From: Streptomyces bluensis
GTDB lineage: Bacteria > Actinomycetota > Actinomycetes > Streptomycetales > Streptomycetaceae
Assembly: GCF_014650715.1 (NCBI RefSeq)
Contig: NZ_BMVM01000002.1
Span: 434,001-498,000 of the forward strand
DNA length: 64,000 nucleotides
Direction: 5' to 3'
Below the pieces are notes generated by a model. It searched no databases. It worked only from the letters and a program-made list of their open reading frames with translations, and had not been told where the DNA came from. Shown piece by piece: positions 7,353-17,400 of the stretch (its first letter is position 1; each line of letters begins with the position of its first letter). The translations under genes were made by a program, and so were the position numbers.

Positions 7353-8375
7353 ATGAGACTTCTCGTGCTGGGCGGTACGGAGTTCGTGGGGCGGGCCGTC
7401 GTGGAGTCGGCGCTCCGGCGCGGCTGGGAGGTGACCGTCTTCCACCGGGGACGGCACGCGCCCCCGCCGGGCGTGCGGTCGTTGCACGGCGACCGCACCG
7501 CCGACGACGGGCTCGCCGCGCTCGCCGACGGCGGCCCGTGGGACGCGGTCGTCGACACCTGGTCGGCGGCGCCCCGGGCCGTGCGGGAGGCGGCGCGGCT
7601 GCTGCGGGGCCGCGCCGGCCGGTACGCGTACGTGTCCAGCCGCTCGGTGTACGCCTATCCCCCGGCAGGCGGGACCGCCGAGGACGCGCTGCTGGTCGAG
7701 GGGGCTTCGGCCGACGCCGGGCAGACCGAGTACGCGCGGGACAAACGGGGCGGCGAGCTGGCCGCCGTCGAGGCGTTCGGCGCGGACGACTCGCTGCTGG
7801 TACGGGCCGGGCTGATCCTCGGCCCGTACGAGAACGTCGGCCGGCTGCCCTGGTGGCTGACCCGGATCGCCCGCGGCGGCCCGGTCCTCGCGCCCGGCCC
7901 GCGCGACCTGCCCCTTCAGTACATCGACGTACGCGACCTCGCCGACTGGACGCTCCGCGCGGTGGAGAGGGGGCTCGGCGGCCCGTACAACCTGGTCGGC
8001 CCGCCCGGCCACACCACGATGGGCGGACTCCTGACGGCGTGCGTCGAAGCCACCGGCGGGGACGCGCGGCTGTGCTGGACCGATCCGCAGGTCGTCCTGG
8101 ACGCCGGGATCGAGCCGTGGGTCGAGCTGCCGGTGTGGCTTCCGCCGGGCAGTGCCCTGTACGACGCCCTGCACCGCGGGGACGTCTCACGGGCGCTGGC
8201 GACGGGTCTCGTGTGCCGTCCCGTCGGCGAGACCGTCGCCGACACCTGGGCGTGGCTGCGGGCGATCGGCGGCACGGCGCCGCAGCGGCCGGACCGGACC
8301 AGCAAGGGCCTCGACCCGCAGGTGGAGGCGAAGGTGCTCGCCGCGGCGGAGGGTGTAGCCGGCACCACCCCCTGA
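7353..8375 (+). CDS. NAD-dependent epimerase/dehydratase (extended SDR)
   Basis: Cytoplasmic Rossmann-fold protein of 340 aa. It opens with the dinucleotide motif LVLGGTEFVGRAV. The strand YAYVSSRSVYAYP ends in the SDR serine region and is followed by Y-A-R-D-K (YxxxK catalytic pair). The stretch LILGPYENVGRLPWWL and the later QYIDVRDLADWTLRAVE are typical of atypical/extended SDRs. The substrate is unknown. ATG 7353 gives the conserved N-terminus; longer frames upstream are not conserved. It is followed immediately by a decayed regulatory gene pair. Confidence 0.85.
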   Translation: MRLLVLGGTEFVGRAVVESALRRGWEVTVFHRGRHAPPPGVRSLHGDRTADDGLAALADGGPWDAVVDTWSAAPRAVREAARLLRGRAGRYAYVSSRSVYAYPPAGGTAEDALLVEGASADAGQTEYARDKRGGELAAVEAFGADDSLLVRAGLILGPYENVGRLPWWLTRIARGGPVLAPGPRDLPLQYIDVRDLADWTLRAVERGLGGPYNLVGPPGHTTMGGLLTACVEATGGDARLCWTDPQVVLDAGIEPWVELPVWLPPGSALYDALHRGDVSRALATGLVCRPVGETVADTWAWLRAIGGTAPQRPDRTSKGLDPQVEAKVLAAAEGVAGTTP

Positions 8376-8391
8376 CCGGGGGCTTCACCCC

Positions 8392-8782
8392 GTGACCGCC
8401 GGAACCCGGATCCGGGTCGACCTGCACCAGGTGGCGGGGGACGGCGGCCTGATACGGATCACGGTCACCGACAACGGCAGGGGCGGGGCGCGGATCGGCG
8501 CGGGCTGCCGCCCTCGTGCACGGACGAGGGGCAGCTGTACGCGCGGGAGTTGCTCGCCGACGGCACGGGCGGGATCGGGTATCTGCTGAAGGACCGGGTG
8601 TGTGCTGGAACTGATGGCGCAGGGGCCGCTCGAACGCGGCAATAGCCGAGCGACTTGTGGTGACGGAACGGGCTATCGCCAAACACACCTCCAATATCTT
8701 CGCGAAATGGGGACTTGAGGTGTCGGACGACGACAATCGTCGTGTGCTCGCGGTGCTGGCGTATTCGGATCACGGCCGCTGA
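8392..8782 (+). pseudogene. Fused remnant of a sensor histidine kinase and NarL/LuxR response regulator
   Basis: Three pieces of a two-component pair survive in order. From 8392, residues VDLHQ...IRITVTDNGRGGARIGAG are the N/G1-box end of a NarL-class histidine kinase. After a junction near 8505 and a frame change, ELLADGTGGIGYLLKDRV is the end of a receiver domain. After another deletion and shift, from about 8640, AERLVVTERAIAKHTSNIF...SDDDNRRVLAVLAY is the DNA-binding helix-turn-helix and C-terminus, ending at TGA 8782. Phospho-acceptor His and Asp, most of both catalytic domains and the intergenic boundary are gone. The last part is less GC-rich than its surroundings, as expected for relaxed DNA. 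Confidence 0.8.
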
Positions 8783-8985
8783 ATTTCCGTCAAAAGTCGA
8801 CTCGCTACCCCCCTCAACTGCCGTTGAAACATGGGTCTCTGTACCCGTTGCGCCCGAAATGGAAGCAGGGGCTTCTGATTTTTTCCAGGGTTTCTGAACA
8901 CCCCACGATCCGCTTGCGTATGTGAGGGAGCCGCTTCACTCCTGTCGGGCGCCTCGATGCCCCGCAAGGAAGTCAGAGGAGTTCC

Positions 8986-10548
8986 ATGGGACGCAACACA
9001 AGAAAACGTCGTTCGCCGCTGGCCGTGCGCGCCGTAGCCGCATCCGCGGCGCTGGCGGTCGCCGGAGGTGGGCTGGTCTGGGCGAACTTCTACGCCTCGG
9101 CGGGCGAGTCCTCGGACCGGAACAACATCAAAGCCGCGGCCGCGCAGGTCGCGACGATCGACTGCCCGGATGTCGGCCAGCAGCTCACCGATGTGCCGGA
9201 CGGGGCCCGGCAGGGCGTCGACCAGGAACTGGCGAAGCTCGACCAGCAGGTCACCGAGGCCTACAAGCGCCTCGCGGACACGCGCCAGGCCCAGGCCGGG
9301 GATGCCAACTACGTCAACAACGCCATCCTCAGCCCGCTGAAGTCCAAGCGGGTGGCCACCATCGACCGGATCGGCATCAACATCAAGCGCGCGGGCGGTA
9401 AGCCTCCGCAGGGAACCGACCAGCTCGCCGAGTGCCAGGGCAAGCAGGTCGAGCAGCCCGCCGCCGGTGAAGGCCAGAACCAGGGTGACGGTCAGAACCA
9501 GGGTGACCAGAACCAGGGCGGTCAGGACCAGGGCCAGAACCAGGGTGGCCAGGACCAGGGTCAGGACCAGGGCGGTCAGGACCAGGGCCAGGACCAGGGC
9601 CAGGGTCAGGGCGGTAACGGTCCGGACGCGGGCGATTTCCAGGACATCACCCAGGTCCAGCCGAACGGCGGCCCGAAGGGCGTCGGCGGAAACGGCCTCC
9701 CCGCGAACGGCGACAGCGGTTCGACCGGCACCTTCACCACGAGCTGTGGCACCAACAGCAACAACCTCCACAACTCGGACAACGTGATCGTCGCCCCGGG
9801 TGTCAGCAACGGTGCGCAGCACCAGCACGACTACGTCGGCAACCAGAGCAACAACGCCTTCGCGAGCGACCAGGACCTGGCGGGGGCGGAGACCAGCTGC
9901 CAGAACCAGGGCGACAAGTCGTCGTACTTCTGGCCGGTGCTGCGTGTGCAGAACGGTCAGGACGACTTCGACGCGAACGCCGCCGGTGGTGGCCAGGACG
10001 GCAACGTCGGCCAGATCCTGGAGCCCAGCGAGGCACAGCTGAAGTTCGTCGGCAACAAGACGAGCGATGTCGTGGCGATGCCGACGGCCCTGCGCATCAT
10101 CACCGGTGACGCCAAGTCCTTCGTGAACGGCCTCGCCAACGCCAACACGAACTGGAGCTGCACCGGCTTCGAGGACCGGCAGCTGACGGACAAGTACCCG
10201 ATCTGCCCCGAGGGCAGCTCCGTGGTGCGGACGTCCAACTTCCAGAGCTGCTGGGACGGCCAGAACATCGACAGCGCCAACCACCGCACGCACGTGGCCT
10301 TCGTCCAGCAGGACGGCAGCTGCGGCAACGGTTTCCAGGCCATCCCCCAGCTCCAGGTCCGCCTGGTCTACGACGTTCAGGCCCCGCAGATCCAGAACGG
10401 GCAGGTCCAGAACGCGTTCGCGGTGGATTCCTTCCCGGACCAGCTGCACAAGCCGATCACCGACCACAACGACTTCATCAACTTCTTCGACGAGAACACG
10501 ATGAACCAGGTGGTCGACTGCATCAACAGCGGCCAGGACTGCCAGTAG
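8986..10548 (+). CDS. Secreted DUF1996 protein with Asn/Gln/Gly/Asp repeat linker
   Basis: Exported protein of 520 aa. ATG 8986 is preceded by AGAGGAG at ideal spacing. A basic start and hydrophobic stretch ([22 protein letters not shown]) form a signal peptide or anchor. Residues about 40-150 are helical and end in a cysteine pair. Residues about 160-210 are a repeat of N/D-Q-G units. From about 245 the DUF1996 domain runs from [19 protein letters not shown] through [15 protein letters not shown] to [18 protein letters not shown]. The domain occurs in secreted fungal and actinomycete proteins of unknown catalytic role. The long preceding AT-richer gap (8783-8985) probably holds its promoter. 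Confidence 0.85.
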   Translation: MGRNTRKRRSPLAVRAVAASAALAVAGGGLVWANFYASAGESSDRNNIKAAAAQVATIDCPDVGQQLTDVPDGARQGVDQELAKLDQQVTEAYKRLADTRQAQAGDANYVNNAILSPLKSKRVATIDRIGINIKRAGGKPPQGTDQLAECQGKQVEQPAAGEGQNQGDGQNQGDQNQGGQDQGQNQGGQDQGQDQGGQDQGQDQGQGQGGNGPDAGDFQDITQVQPNGGPKGVGGNGLPANGDSGSTGTFTTSCGTNSNNLHNSDNVIVAPGVSNGAQHQHDYVGNQSNNAFASDQDLAGAETSCQNQGDKSSYFWPVLRVQNGQDDFDANAAGGGQDGNVGQILEPSEAQLKFVGNKTSDVVAMPTALRIITGDAKSFVNGLANANTNWSCTGFEDRQLTDKYPICPEGSSVVRTSNFQSCWDGQNIDSANHRTHVAFVQQDGSCGNGFQAIPQLQVRLVYDVQAPQIQNGQVQNAFAVDSFPDQLHKPITDHNDFINFFDENTMNQVVDCINSGQDCQ

Positions 10549-10568
10549 CGCACCCGGCAGCACACGGG

Positions 10569-10603
10569 AAAGCCGGCGGTGGGACATTCCCACCGCCGGC
10601 TTT
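10569..10603. terminator. Bidirectional terminator with A and T tails
   Basis: Perfect 16-bp arms (10569-10584, 10588-10603) around a 3-nt loop CAT; the stem begins AAA and ends TTT, so it can serve both the DUF1996 gene and the converging lipoprotein gene. Confidence 0.85.
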
Positions 10604-10644
10604 CGCCTGCCTGGCCGGACCTCCTGCTCGAACCTGCCGCGCGG

Positions 10645-11082
10645 TCAGTGACCGCCGTTCATGTGGGCGGACCCCTCCTCCATGGTCCCGCCGAGCCGGC
10701 CGCGCAGCGCCGTGACCGTCTTCTGCTCGCCGACGGCGACCCACTTGCGGCCGACGAGGTAGTAGCCGCCGTAGTCCTTGGCCCCGTTGAGCCACTCGCG
10801 CTGGCCGCGGTCGGTGGCGAAGGTCGCGAGGACGAACCTGCCGTTGAAGTCGCCGTCGCTGTTCTTGCAGATGGCCTGGCGGATCGTGTCCGCGTCCGTC
10901 TGCATGTCCGGCTTGCAGCCCACCTCGCTCGCGATGTGCTCCAGACTCCCGGTCGCGGTCTCGGGAAGCTTCTTCTCCCCGCCCCCGCTCGCGCCGTCGT
11001 CCGAGCCGCAGCCGGTCAGCATCGTCAGGGCCGCGACCGCCGCTGCCGCGCTCACCGCGAGCCTCTGCCTCGTCACACTCAT
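10645..11082 (-). CDS. Small lipoprotein of unknown function
   Basis: Lipoprotein of 145 aa. The signal peptide MSVTRQRLAVSAAAAVAALTMLTGCGS ends in a clear lipobox (L-T-G-C), so it is anchored on the outer face of the membrane. The mature part has one cysteine pair (EVGCKPDM...AICKNSDG), a conserved-looking core FVLATFATDRGQREWLN and a Gly/His tail with HMNGGH. I chose ATG 11082 because GGAGG lies 9 nt upstream and the signal peptide starts there. No family recognised. Confidence 0.75.
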   Translation of the reverse strand: MSVTRQRLAVSAAAAVAALTMLTGCGSDDGASGGGEKKLPETATGSLEHIASEVGCKPDMQTDADTIRQAICKNSDGDFNGRFVLATFATDRGQREWLNGAKDYGGYYLVGRKWVAVGEQKTVTALRGRLGGTMEEGSAHMNGGH

Positions 11083-11248
11083 TCGTCCGTACCTCCGGGT
11101 CCCCGGGTCCTGTTCCGGCCCACGCCGCTGAGAGCCCCGGCGGGGGCCCTGTCTTCGATACGGCTCCCGCACGCTCGGCGCTCAATCGGCCGCTGCTCCG
11201 ACGCTTACGGCAAGGTGACCATCGAACGATTCGCTCGTTCTGCTGAAC

Positions 11249-13165
11249 GTGCAGTCACAGGATGTCGCCCCACGCCCCCCAGCCCCCTCCACCGAACCGG
11301 CCGTCGACGTCGAACAGGCCGAGGCCGCGCTCGTCGAGCACTACCCACGCCTCGTCCGGCTCGCCTACCTCGTACTGCCGCCCGCCCTCGGCCGCACCCG
11401 CCGGGTCCTGACGGCGCACGCCCTCACCCAGCGGGCACTCCCCCGGGGCCGTACGTCGAAGTCCGCGATCCCGGCACCGGCGACGGGAAGCGACGGCGGC
11501 GCGGGCTACGGCTACGTCCGCCTCCAGGTCCTGCGCACGGCACTGGAGGCCGGCCGCCCGCTGAGGCTCCGGCCCTGGCCCAAGCGCGCGCAACTGCCCC
11601 CGCTGCTGCCGCAGGTGTGGGGCCTGCGCCTGTTCCCGCGCTCCGGCGGCGCCGACGAGCTCGCCCTGGACCAGCGTCTGTCGGCCCTCTCGGGCCCGGC
11701 ACGGGCCGCGTACGTCCTGCGGGGCCTGGAGAAGCTGTCCGACGCCGACGTACGGAAGGTGCTGGACGCGGCCGGAGTCGAGGACCCGGGGACCGCGCTG
11801 AAGGAAGCGGGTGGCGTACCGCCTCAGGACGCCCTGCTCGGCTCCCCCGAGTTCGACCCCTGTTCGCTCCAGGCCAGGCCGACCGACCTGATGCGGCGCC
11901 GACAGCACATGAAGGCCGCGCTCGCCGCCACGGCCGCGGCGGTCGTGTGCGGGGCGCTGTTCGTCATGCCCGGGGACGGCTGGGGCCCCGACGGGGCGGC
12001 CGCACCCCCGTACGCGCGGAACCCGGCCGCCGAAGCCGCCCTGGACCCGGGCAGGTTGACGACCGCGTCGGCATCCGCCTGGAAGACGTCCGCGCGCACC
12101 GGTTTCTCCGTGTGGCCCGCACGCGGAACGCTCACCGAAGACAAGGCGCTACTACGGCGGGCCCTCGCCGTGTGGGCACGGCCCGGAAAGTCCGTGCAGG
12201 TCTCGGCGACCCCCGGCACTCCGGCCGGGGCCCCGCCCGGGCCGCCACAGCTGCTGTACGCGGGCGTGGTGGACTCCGCACGCGTCGTGCTGCTGTACGA
12301 CGGGCTGCGCATCGCGCGGTACGCCGAGCCGAAGGACGGCACGGGCGGGGCCGCGCTGGACTTCGCGCGGGTGGACGGGGCGACGGGCGCCGAGGCGAGC
12401 GCGGTGGTGCTCAACCGGGCCGACGGCAACGTCCGCTATCTGATGGCTCCCTGGGTGACGAAGGCGGCCGTACGGGACCTGCTGAAGCCGGCCGGCGGGA
12501 CGTCGGCGCTGCCGGTGTCGGCGGACGGGGTGACGGGCGCGTTCGCGAGTCCCGCGCTGCACCAGGGCGCGTGCCGCTCGTGGAACGCGCTCCAGTTGAG
12601 CGGCGCGTCGGGCCCCCGGCTGCTGACCGACCTCGCCGAACTGACCCCCGCGCGTCTGACCACCGGGCGGCCGTCCGCGCCGCGTGATGCGTCGAAGGCG
12701 CTCGGGGCCTGGTCACCGTATGCCTGCTCGCTCGCCGCCGCGCGGTCGCAGGGGGTGCGCTCCGTGAACGCCTGGCAGTACGCCCGGCAGGCGCTGCCCG
12801 ACGCGACCGGGACGGCGTCCTGGGTGTGCACGCGGGCCGAGACCTGGCGGGGTGGCGGCACCCGGGTGCTGGCCCAGTTCCACGCGCCGGCCGCACGGTG
12901 GGGAGCGGTCGTCGCCAAGGCCGACGACTCCTCCGCGTGCGGCGCCCGTGACCCGCACCTCCTCGCCGGTGTGCTGTGGAAGTCGGGTGCGGGCACCTGG
13001 TACCTGCTCGCCGCCGGCAGCGGGGACACGACCTCGGTCACCGCGACGGGCGGGATCCGCGGAACCGCCCAGGGCAATGTGCTGGCCCTGCGCGCGCAGC
13101 GCGGTGCCCAGGCCAGGTTGAAGGGCACTCTGGACGACGGCCGTCGGATCTCCGGACTGAAGTGA
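11249..13165 (+). CDS. Large single-pass membrane-anchored hypothetical protein
   Basis: Protein of 638 aa that I do not recognise as a named family. The first 200 residues contain a helical region (VEHYPRLVRLAYLVLPPALGR) resembling the N-terminus of ECF sigma factors, but no sigma-4 helix-turn-helix follows. One membrane segment at about 219-236 (AALAATAAAVVCGALFVM) separates this from a 400-residue extracytoplasmic part with six or more cysteines (GACRSWNALQ, YACSLAAA, WVCTRAET, SSACGARD). The topology suggests a cytoplasmic sensor head with an outside domain. The GTG at 11249 is a tentative start. Confidence 0.65.
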   Translation: MQSQDVAPRPPAPSTEPAVDVEQAEAALVEHYPRLVRLAYLVLPPALGRTRRVLTAHALTQRALPRGRTSKSAIPAPATGSDGGAGYGYVRLQVLRTALEAGRPLRLRPWPKRAQLPPLLPQVWGLRLFPRSGGADELALDQRLSALSGPARAAYVLRGLEKLSDADVRKVLDAAGVEDPGTALKEAGGVPPQDALLGSPEFDPCSLQARPTDLMRRRQHMKAALAATAAAVVCGALFVMPGDGWGPDGAAAPPYARNPAAEAALDPGRLTTASASAWKTSARTGFSVWPARGTLTEDKALLRRALAVWARPGKSVQVSATPGTPAGAPPGPPQLLYAGVVDSARVVLLYDGLRIARYAEPKDGTGGAALDFARVDGATGAEASAVVLNRADGNVRYLMAPWVTKAAVRDLLKPAGGTSALPVSADGVTGAFASPALHQGACRSWNALQLSGASGPRLLTDLAELTPARLTTGRPSAPRDASKALGAWSPYACSLAAARSQGVRSVNAWQYARQALPDATGTASWVCTRAETWRGGGTRVLAQFHAPAARWGAVVAKADDSSACGARDPHLLAGVLWKSGAGTWYLLAAGSGDTTSVTATGGIRGTAQGNVLALRAQRGAQARLKGTLDDGRRISGLK

Positions 13166-13255
13166 GCGCGTTCGGTGACCAGGTGCGCCGAAAGTGTGAA
13201 CAATCTTGGCCGATCTGATGCGTTGAAGGCCGAATCCAATCGGTAAGGTGTTCGT

Positions 13256-13978
13256 ATGCCAACCGGGGTTCGCCGCAGAATGGGTGTCGAGGAGCGGCGG
13301 CAGCAGTTGATCGGCGTCGCCCTCGACCTGTTCAGCCGACGCTCACCCGACGAGGTCTCCATCGACGAGATAGCGTCCGCGGCGGGCATCTCACGGCCGC
13401 TGGTCTACCACTACTTTCCCGGCAAGCTCAGCCTCTACGAAGCCGCGTTGAAGCGCGCCTCCGAGGAACTGACCGCGCGCTTCCTGGAACCGCAGGAGGG
13501 CCCCCTGGGTGCCCGGCTGCTGCGCGTGATGCGCCGCTTCTTCGACTTCGTCGAGGAGCACGGGCCCGGCTTCTCGGCGCTGATGCGTGGCGGCCCGGCG
13601 GTCTCCGGGGACGGCCCCCGCTCCCGGGACGCCGTGTCCCGCACCAACGCGCTCATCGACGGCGTGCGGCAGGCCGCGTACGAACAGATCCTCGCCCACC
13701 TGAGAATCGACGCCCCACCCGCCCGGCTGGAGCTGGTGATCCGCTCCTGGATCTCCCTCGCCGAGTCCACGGCCCTGATCTGGCTGGACGGCCGCCGCAT
13801 CCCGCGCCAGGAACTTGAGGTCCAACTCGTCCACGACTTCGCCGCGTTGGCGGCGGTGAGCGCCGCGTACGACGAGGAGATGGCGGACCTCCTGCGCCGG
13901 ATGCTCAAGGACGAGCCGACGGACGGCCCGTTCACGGACCTGGTGGGCCGCCTGGTGGCCCTGGGAGCGCCCCGGTAG
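13256..13978 (+). CDS. TetR/AcrR-family regulator
   Basis: Cytoplasmic one-component repressor of 240 aa. The N-terminal helix-turn-helix is complete: RRQQLIGVALDLFSRRSPDEVSIDEIASAAGISRPLVYHYFPGKLSLYEAAL. The ligand-binding remainder is helical and ends near LVGRLVALGAPR. Its target is not evident: the neighbours are a CHMI-like isomerase and a membrane protein, and no strong palindrome lies in its promoter. TAAGGT 6 nt before ATG could be either a -10 or a weak ribosome binding site. Confidence 0.88.
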   Translation: MPTGVRRRMGVEERRQQLIGVALDLFSRRSPDEVSIDEIASAAGISRPLVYHYFPGKLSLYEAALKRASEELTARFLEPQEGPLGARLLRVMRRFFDFVEEHGPGFSALMRGGPAVSGDGPRSRDAVSRTNALIDGVRQAAYEQILAHLRIDAPPARLELVIRSWISLAESTALIWLDGRRIPRQELEVQLVHDFAALAAVSAAYDEEMADLLRRMLKDEPTDGPFTDLVGRLVALGAPR

Positions 13979-13992
13979 GGGGCGCTCCCAGG
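13960..13992. terminator. Terminator overlapping the tetR stop codon
   Basis: Perfect 14-bp arms, 13960-13973 (CCTGGGAGCGCCCC) and 13979-13992; the TAG stop codon of the regulator falls in the loop. It serves two converging genes. Confidence 0.75.
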
Positions 13993-14012
13993 AGGGCGGC
14001 GCTCGGTGCGGG

Positions 14013-14369
14013 CTACGCGTCGAACTTCCGGTACGACGCGTCCAGCTCCCGCACCTCGGCCGACGCGTGCAACGCCGCCCCCGCACCGGGCTTCACATGC
14101 GTGCGGAGCAGTTCCAGCACCGCCTCGGTGAGCCGCGCCTTCGTCTCCTCCGTACGTCCCGCCAGCAACCCGAGCGTCACATGGACGACCACATGACCGT
14201 CCTCGTCCCGCCCCACGGTCGTGTCCTCGGTCGCACGGAACTGCGTCTTGCACGCCTCGTACTTCGCGGCCGCGATCCTCACCACCGTATCGTGCAGGGC
14301 GAGCGCGAAGCCACGCCGGTCGAAGCCCTCGGAGAGCGGCGCTGAGTAGTCGACGGTGATCTGCGGCAT
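14013..14369 (-). CDS. 5-carboxymethyl-2-hydroxymuconate delta-isomerase-like (CHMI) protein
   Basis: Tautomerase-superfamily protein of 118 aa. It starts MPQITVDYSAPL, so Pro2 (the catalytic base in this superfamily once Met is removed) is present. The rest, including the strand HVVVHVTLGLLAGRTEETKARLTEAVLELL, follows the CHMI pattern. AGGAGT lies 4 nt before ATG 14369, ruling out the longer frame. No other homoprotocatechuate genes are nearby, so the physiological substrate is unknown. Confidence 0.8.
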   Translation of the reverse strand: MPQITVDYSAPLSEGFDRRGFALALHDTVVRIAAAKYEACKTQFRATEDTTVGRDEDGHVVVHVTLGLLAGRTEETKARLTEAVLELLRTHVKPGAGAALHASAEVRELDASYRKFDA

Positions 14370-14422
14370 GGGCACTCCTGTGGTGGGACCGGTTGAGCTC
14401 ACCCTAACCGCGGGGCCGGCAC

Positions 14423-17400
14423 CTACCGCGTGCCCCGGGCGAAGACCGCGACGGTACGTCCCGGAACGGCGAACGTCCCGGATTCCGCCGCGTAGGACGA
14501 GGTCCTCACGACCGGGTCCGCGCCCGTGGCCTGGACCGGGTGCAGCGCGTACGCCGTCCCGGCCAGGTCCGCGATCCGCTGCTCCTGCCGCTCGGGCGTC
14601 GCGTTCAGGACGACGACCAGGCCGCCGAGTTCCATGGTGAGGACACCGGGTGTCTCGTCCTTGCCGGAGAGCGGGAAGGACAGCGCCGCCTGCACCTGGC
14701 CCGCGGTGTCGAGCGAGAAGACGTCCTCGGTCGTACGGATCCGCAGCAGGTCCCGGTACGCGGCCGAGGTCGCACGGATCTGCTCGCAGTCCACCGCGAC
14801 CGATCGCAGCAGCGGCTTGGCGTAGGGCCACTTGGACGCGTTGTCGGCGGCCATCGGCAGTCCGCGTCCGAAGCCGTTGCCGTCGCGGCAGTCCCATTGG
14901 ACGGCGTTGAACCAGTCGCCGCTGTCGTACGAGTTGCGGTCCAGTGACTTGGAGCGCAGCAGGTCGGTGCCGGCCTGGGACAGCGCCGGGCCCTGCGAGA
15001 GGGCGGCCGTGGCCATGGCGAGAACCTGCATCCGGGCCCGGTCGTCCGCGCTCACGGATGCCGGCAGCTTGTAGGCGAGCGCGTCGAACAGTGACTCGTT
15101 GTCGTGGGCGTCGGCGTAGGCGAGGGCGTCGCCGGGGGCATCGGCGTACCCGGCGGGCGAGCCGTTGTAGTCGACCTCGGAGCCCTTGACCCGCTTGCCG
15201 CTGGTGTCGGTGAAGGCGAACGAGGCGAGGTTGCCGCTGAGTCCCACCTTGATCAGGTCCTGGTAGTGCAGCAGCCGCGCCCGCTGCTCGGCCGGACTCC
15301 CGTTGCCCGCCGATGAGTTGGGGTCGGTGTACAGCCCGGACGCGAAGCCCTGCACCTCCGGGTCGTCGTCGAAGGGGCCGCCGCCGCGGACGGCGTCACG
15401 CGCCCGGTCGGAGAAGGTCGCGACACCCGTGCCCGCCATGTGCCGCTGTGTCGCCTGGACGAACCGGGCGTCGTCGGCGACCTCGCCGAAGTTCCAGCCC
15501 TCCCCGTACAGGATGATCTTCTTGCCGTCCACGCCGTCCTTGTCGAGGGTGAGCGCGTCCAGTGCCTTGCGCACGGCGAGGATGTTGGCCTTCGGGTGGT
15601 GCCCCATCAGGTCGAAGCGGAACCCGTCGACCTTGTACTCCCTGGCCCAGGTGACGATCGAGTCCACGACCAGTTTGCCCATCATGGCGTTCTCGGGCGC
15701 CGTGTTCGCGCAGCAGGTGGAGGTGGCCACCGAGCCGTCCGCGAGGAGCCGGTGGTAGTAGCCGGGCACCACCTTGTCGAGCACGGAGGTGGCGGCCTGC
15801 CCGCTGGCGGTGGTGTGGTTGTAGACCACGTCCATCACGACCCCGAGCCCGTCGTCATTGAGCGCCTTGACCATAGTCCGGAACTCGACCGTGCGCCGGG
15901 TGCCGTCCGGGTCGGTCGCGTACGAGCCTTCCGGGACCGTGTAGTGGTACGGGTCGTACCCCCAGTCGTATGCGTCCTTCGCGGCGGCCTTCGCCACGCA
16001 CTCCTGCTGTTCTGGGGAGTCGGGGGCGTACGAGCCGAGATCGCAGTCGACGGTCGTCTGGTCCGCCTTCTTCTCGGGGATGGTGGCGATGTCGAAGGCG
16101 GGCAGCAGGTGCACGTACGACGTGCCGGAGGCGGCGAGCTTCCGCAGATGCTTCGAGCCGTCGCTGTCCTTGTCGCTGAAGGCGAGGTAGGTGCCCCGGT
16201 CCTTCGCCGGCACGGTGCTGTCCGCGACGGAGAAGTCCCGGATGTGCAGCTCCTGGATCTGCGCGTCCTTCAGCGGCACCGCCTCGGGTTTCCGGTACGA
16301 CGACCAGCCGCTCGGGGCCAGTGACCGGTCGTCCAGGTCGACGACGAGGCTGCGCTCGGAGTCGGCCGTCAGGGCGAGCGAGTACGGGTCGGTGACGTGG
16401 TTGGTGACGACCTTCCCCACGCTCGGGGCCCAGACCTTGACGACGTACCGGTACGGCTTGCCCTTCCAGGACCCGCTGCCGGTGACGGCCCAGACGCCGG
16501 TGGTGTCGTCCCGCTTCATGGGCACACGGGTGCCGTCGAGGTCCAGGGACACGGACTGCGCGGTGGGCGCCCACACGGCGAGCGTGGGACGGCCGTCGCG
16601 GAAGACCGGTCCGAGGTCGGCGCCGGTCCCGTCGTACAGGTCGTCCAGCACTCCGGCGATCTGGACGCCGGTCGCCGCGAGCACCGCGCCGGTCGCGGCC
16701 CGCTGCGAGGCCACGACCTGGCCGCGCAGGGCCTCCCGGACCCGGTCACGGTCGCGCGGGTCGACGGACCAGGCGGTGTACGCGCTCAGGTGCGGGAACT
16801 TGGCCTTCTGGGCGTCGGTGAGGCCGGCCTTCTCCAGCCGCAGCCAGCGCTCGTCGTCGCTGGTCAGCGTGGAGTCCCTCACCGTGATCGAGCCGGTGCG
16901 CGAGTACAGCAACTGGGTGGACGCGGCGGTGTCGCCGCCGTTCCAGGCGACGGTGTTCCGGTCGATCCAGACCGCCTTGGAGGTGGTCAGGTCGAGGGCG
17001 GCGGCGGAGCCGGCCGGCTGCGGGAGCAGGTACTTCTCCTGCCCGTTCAGGAGCCACACCTCGTGGCCGTCGGCCTTGAGGTCGAGCGACTGGTCGGTGG
17101 GGAGGTCCTTCTCGTCGCCCTTGTGGATGATGTAACCGAGACTGGTGGCTCCGTCGGTGAGCGGCACTTCGAACACGGCGCCGTAGGCATCGGTCCTCAC
17201 CGGTTGCAGGGGCTTCGACCAGTCCGTGGGCTGCGCGGCACCGGTCCACACGTGCAGGCCCCAGCCGTCGTAGTTCCCGTCGGCGCGCTGGTAGTGGAGG
17301 ACCGCCTTGGTCGTGTCCTGCTCCGGGTAGTCGGCCGTCGGCTTCTGCGTGCGTACGGCCTCCTCGCCCTGCTCGATCCAGACCTCACCGGTCTTCGTGA

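Noticed and set aside
9463..9640. Periodic CAG-GGC-type repeats that might suggest a CRISPR array
   Set aside because: They are in-frame codons of the N/D-Q-G linker of the DUF1996 protein; there are no spacers of constant length.
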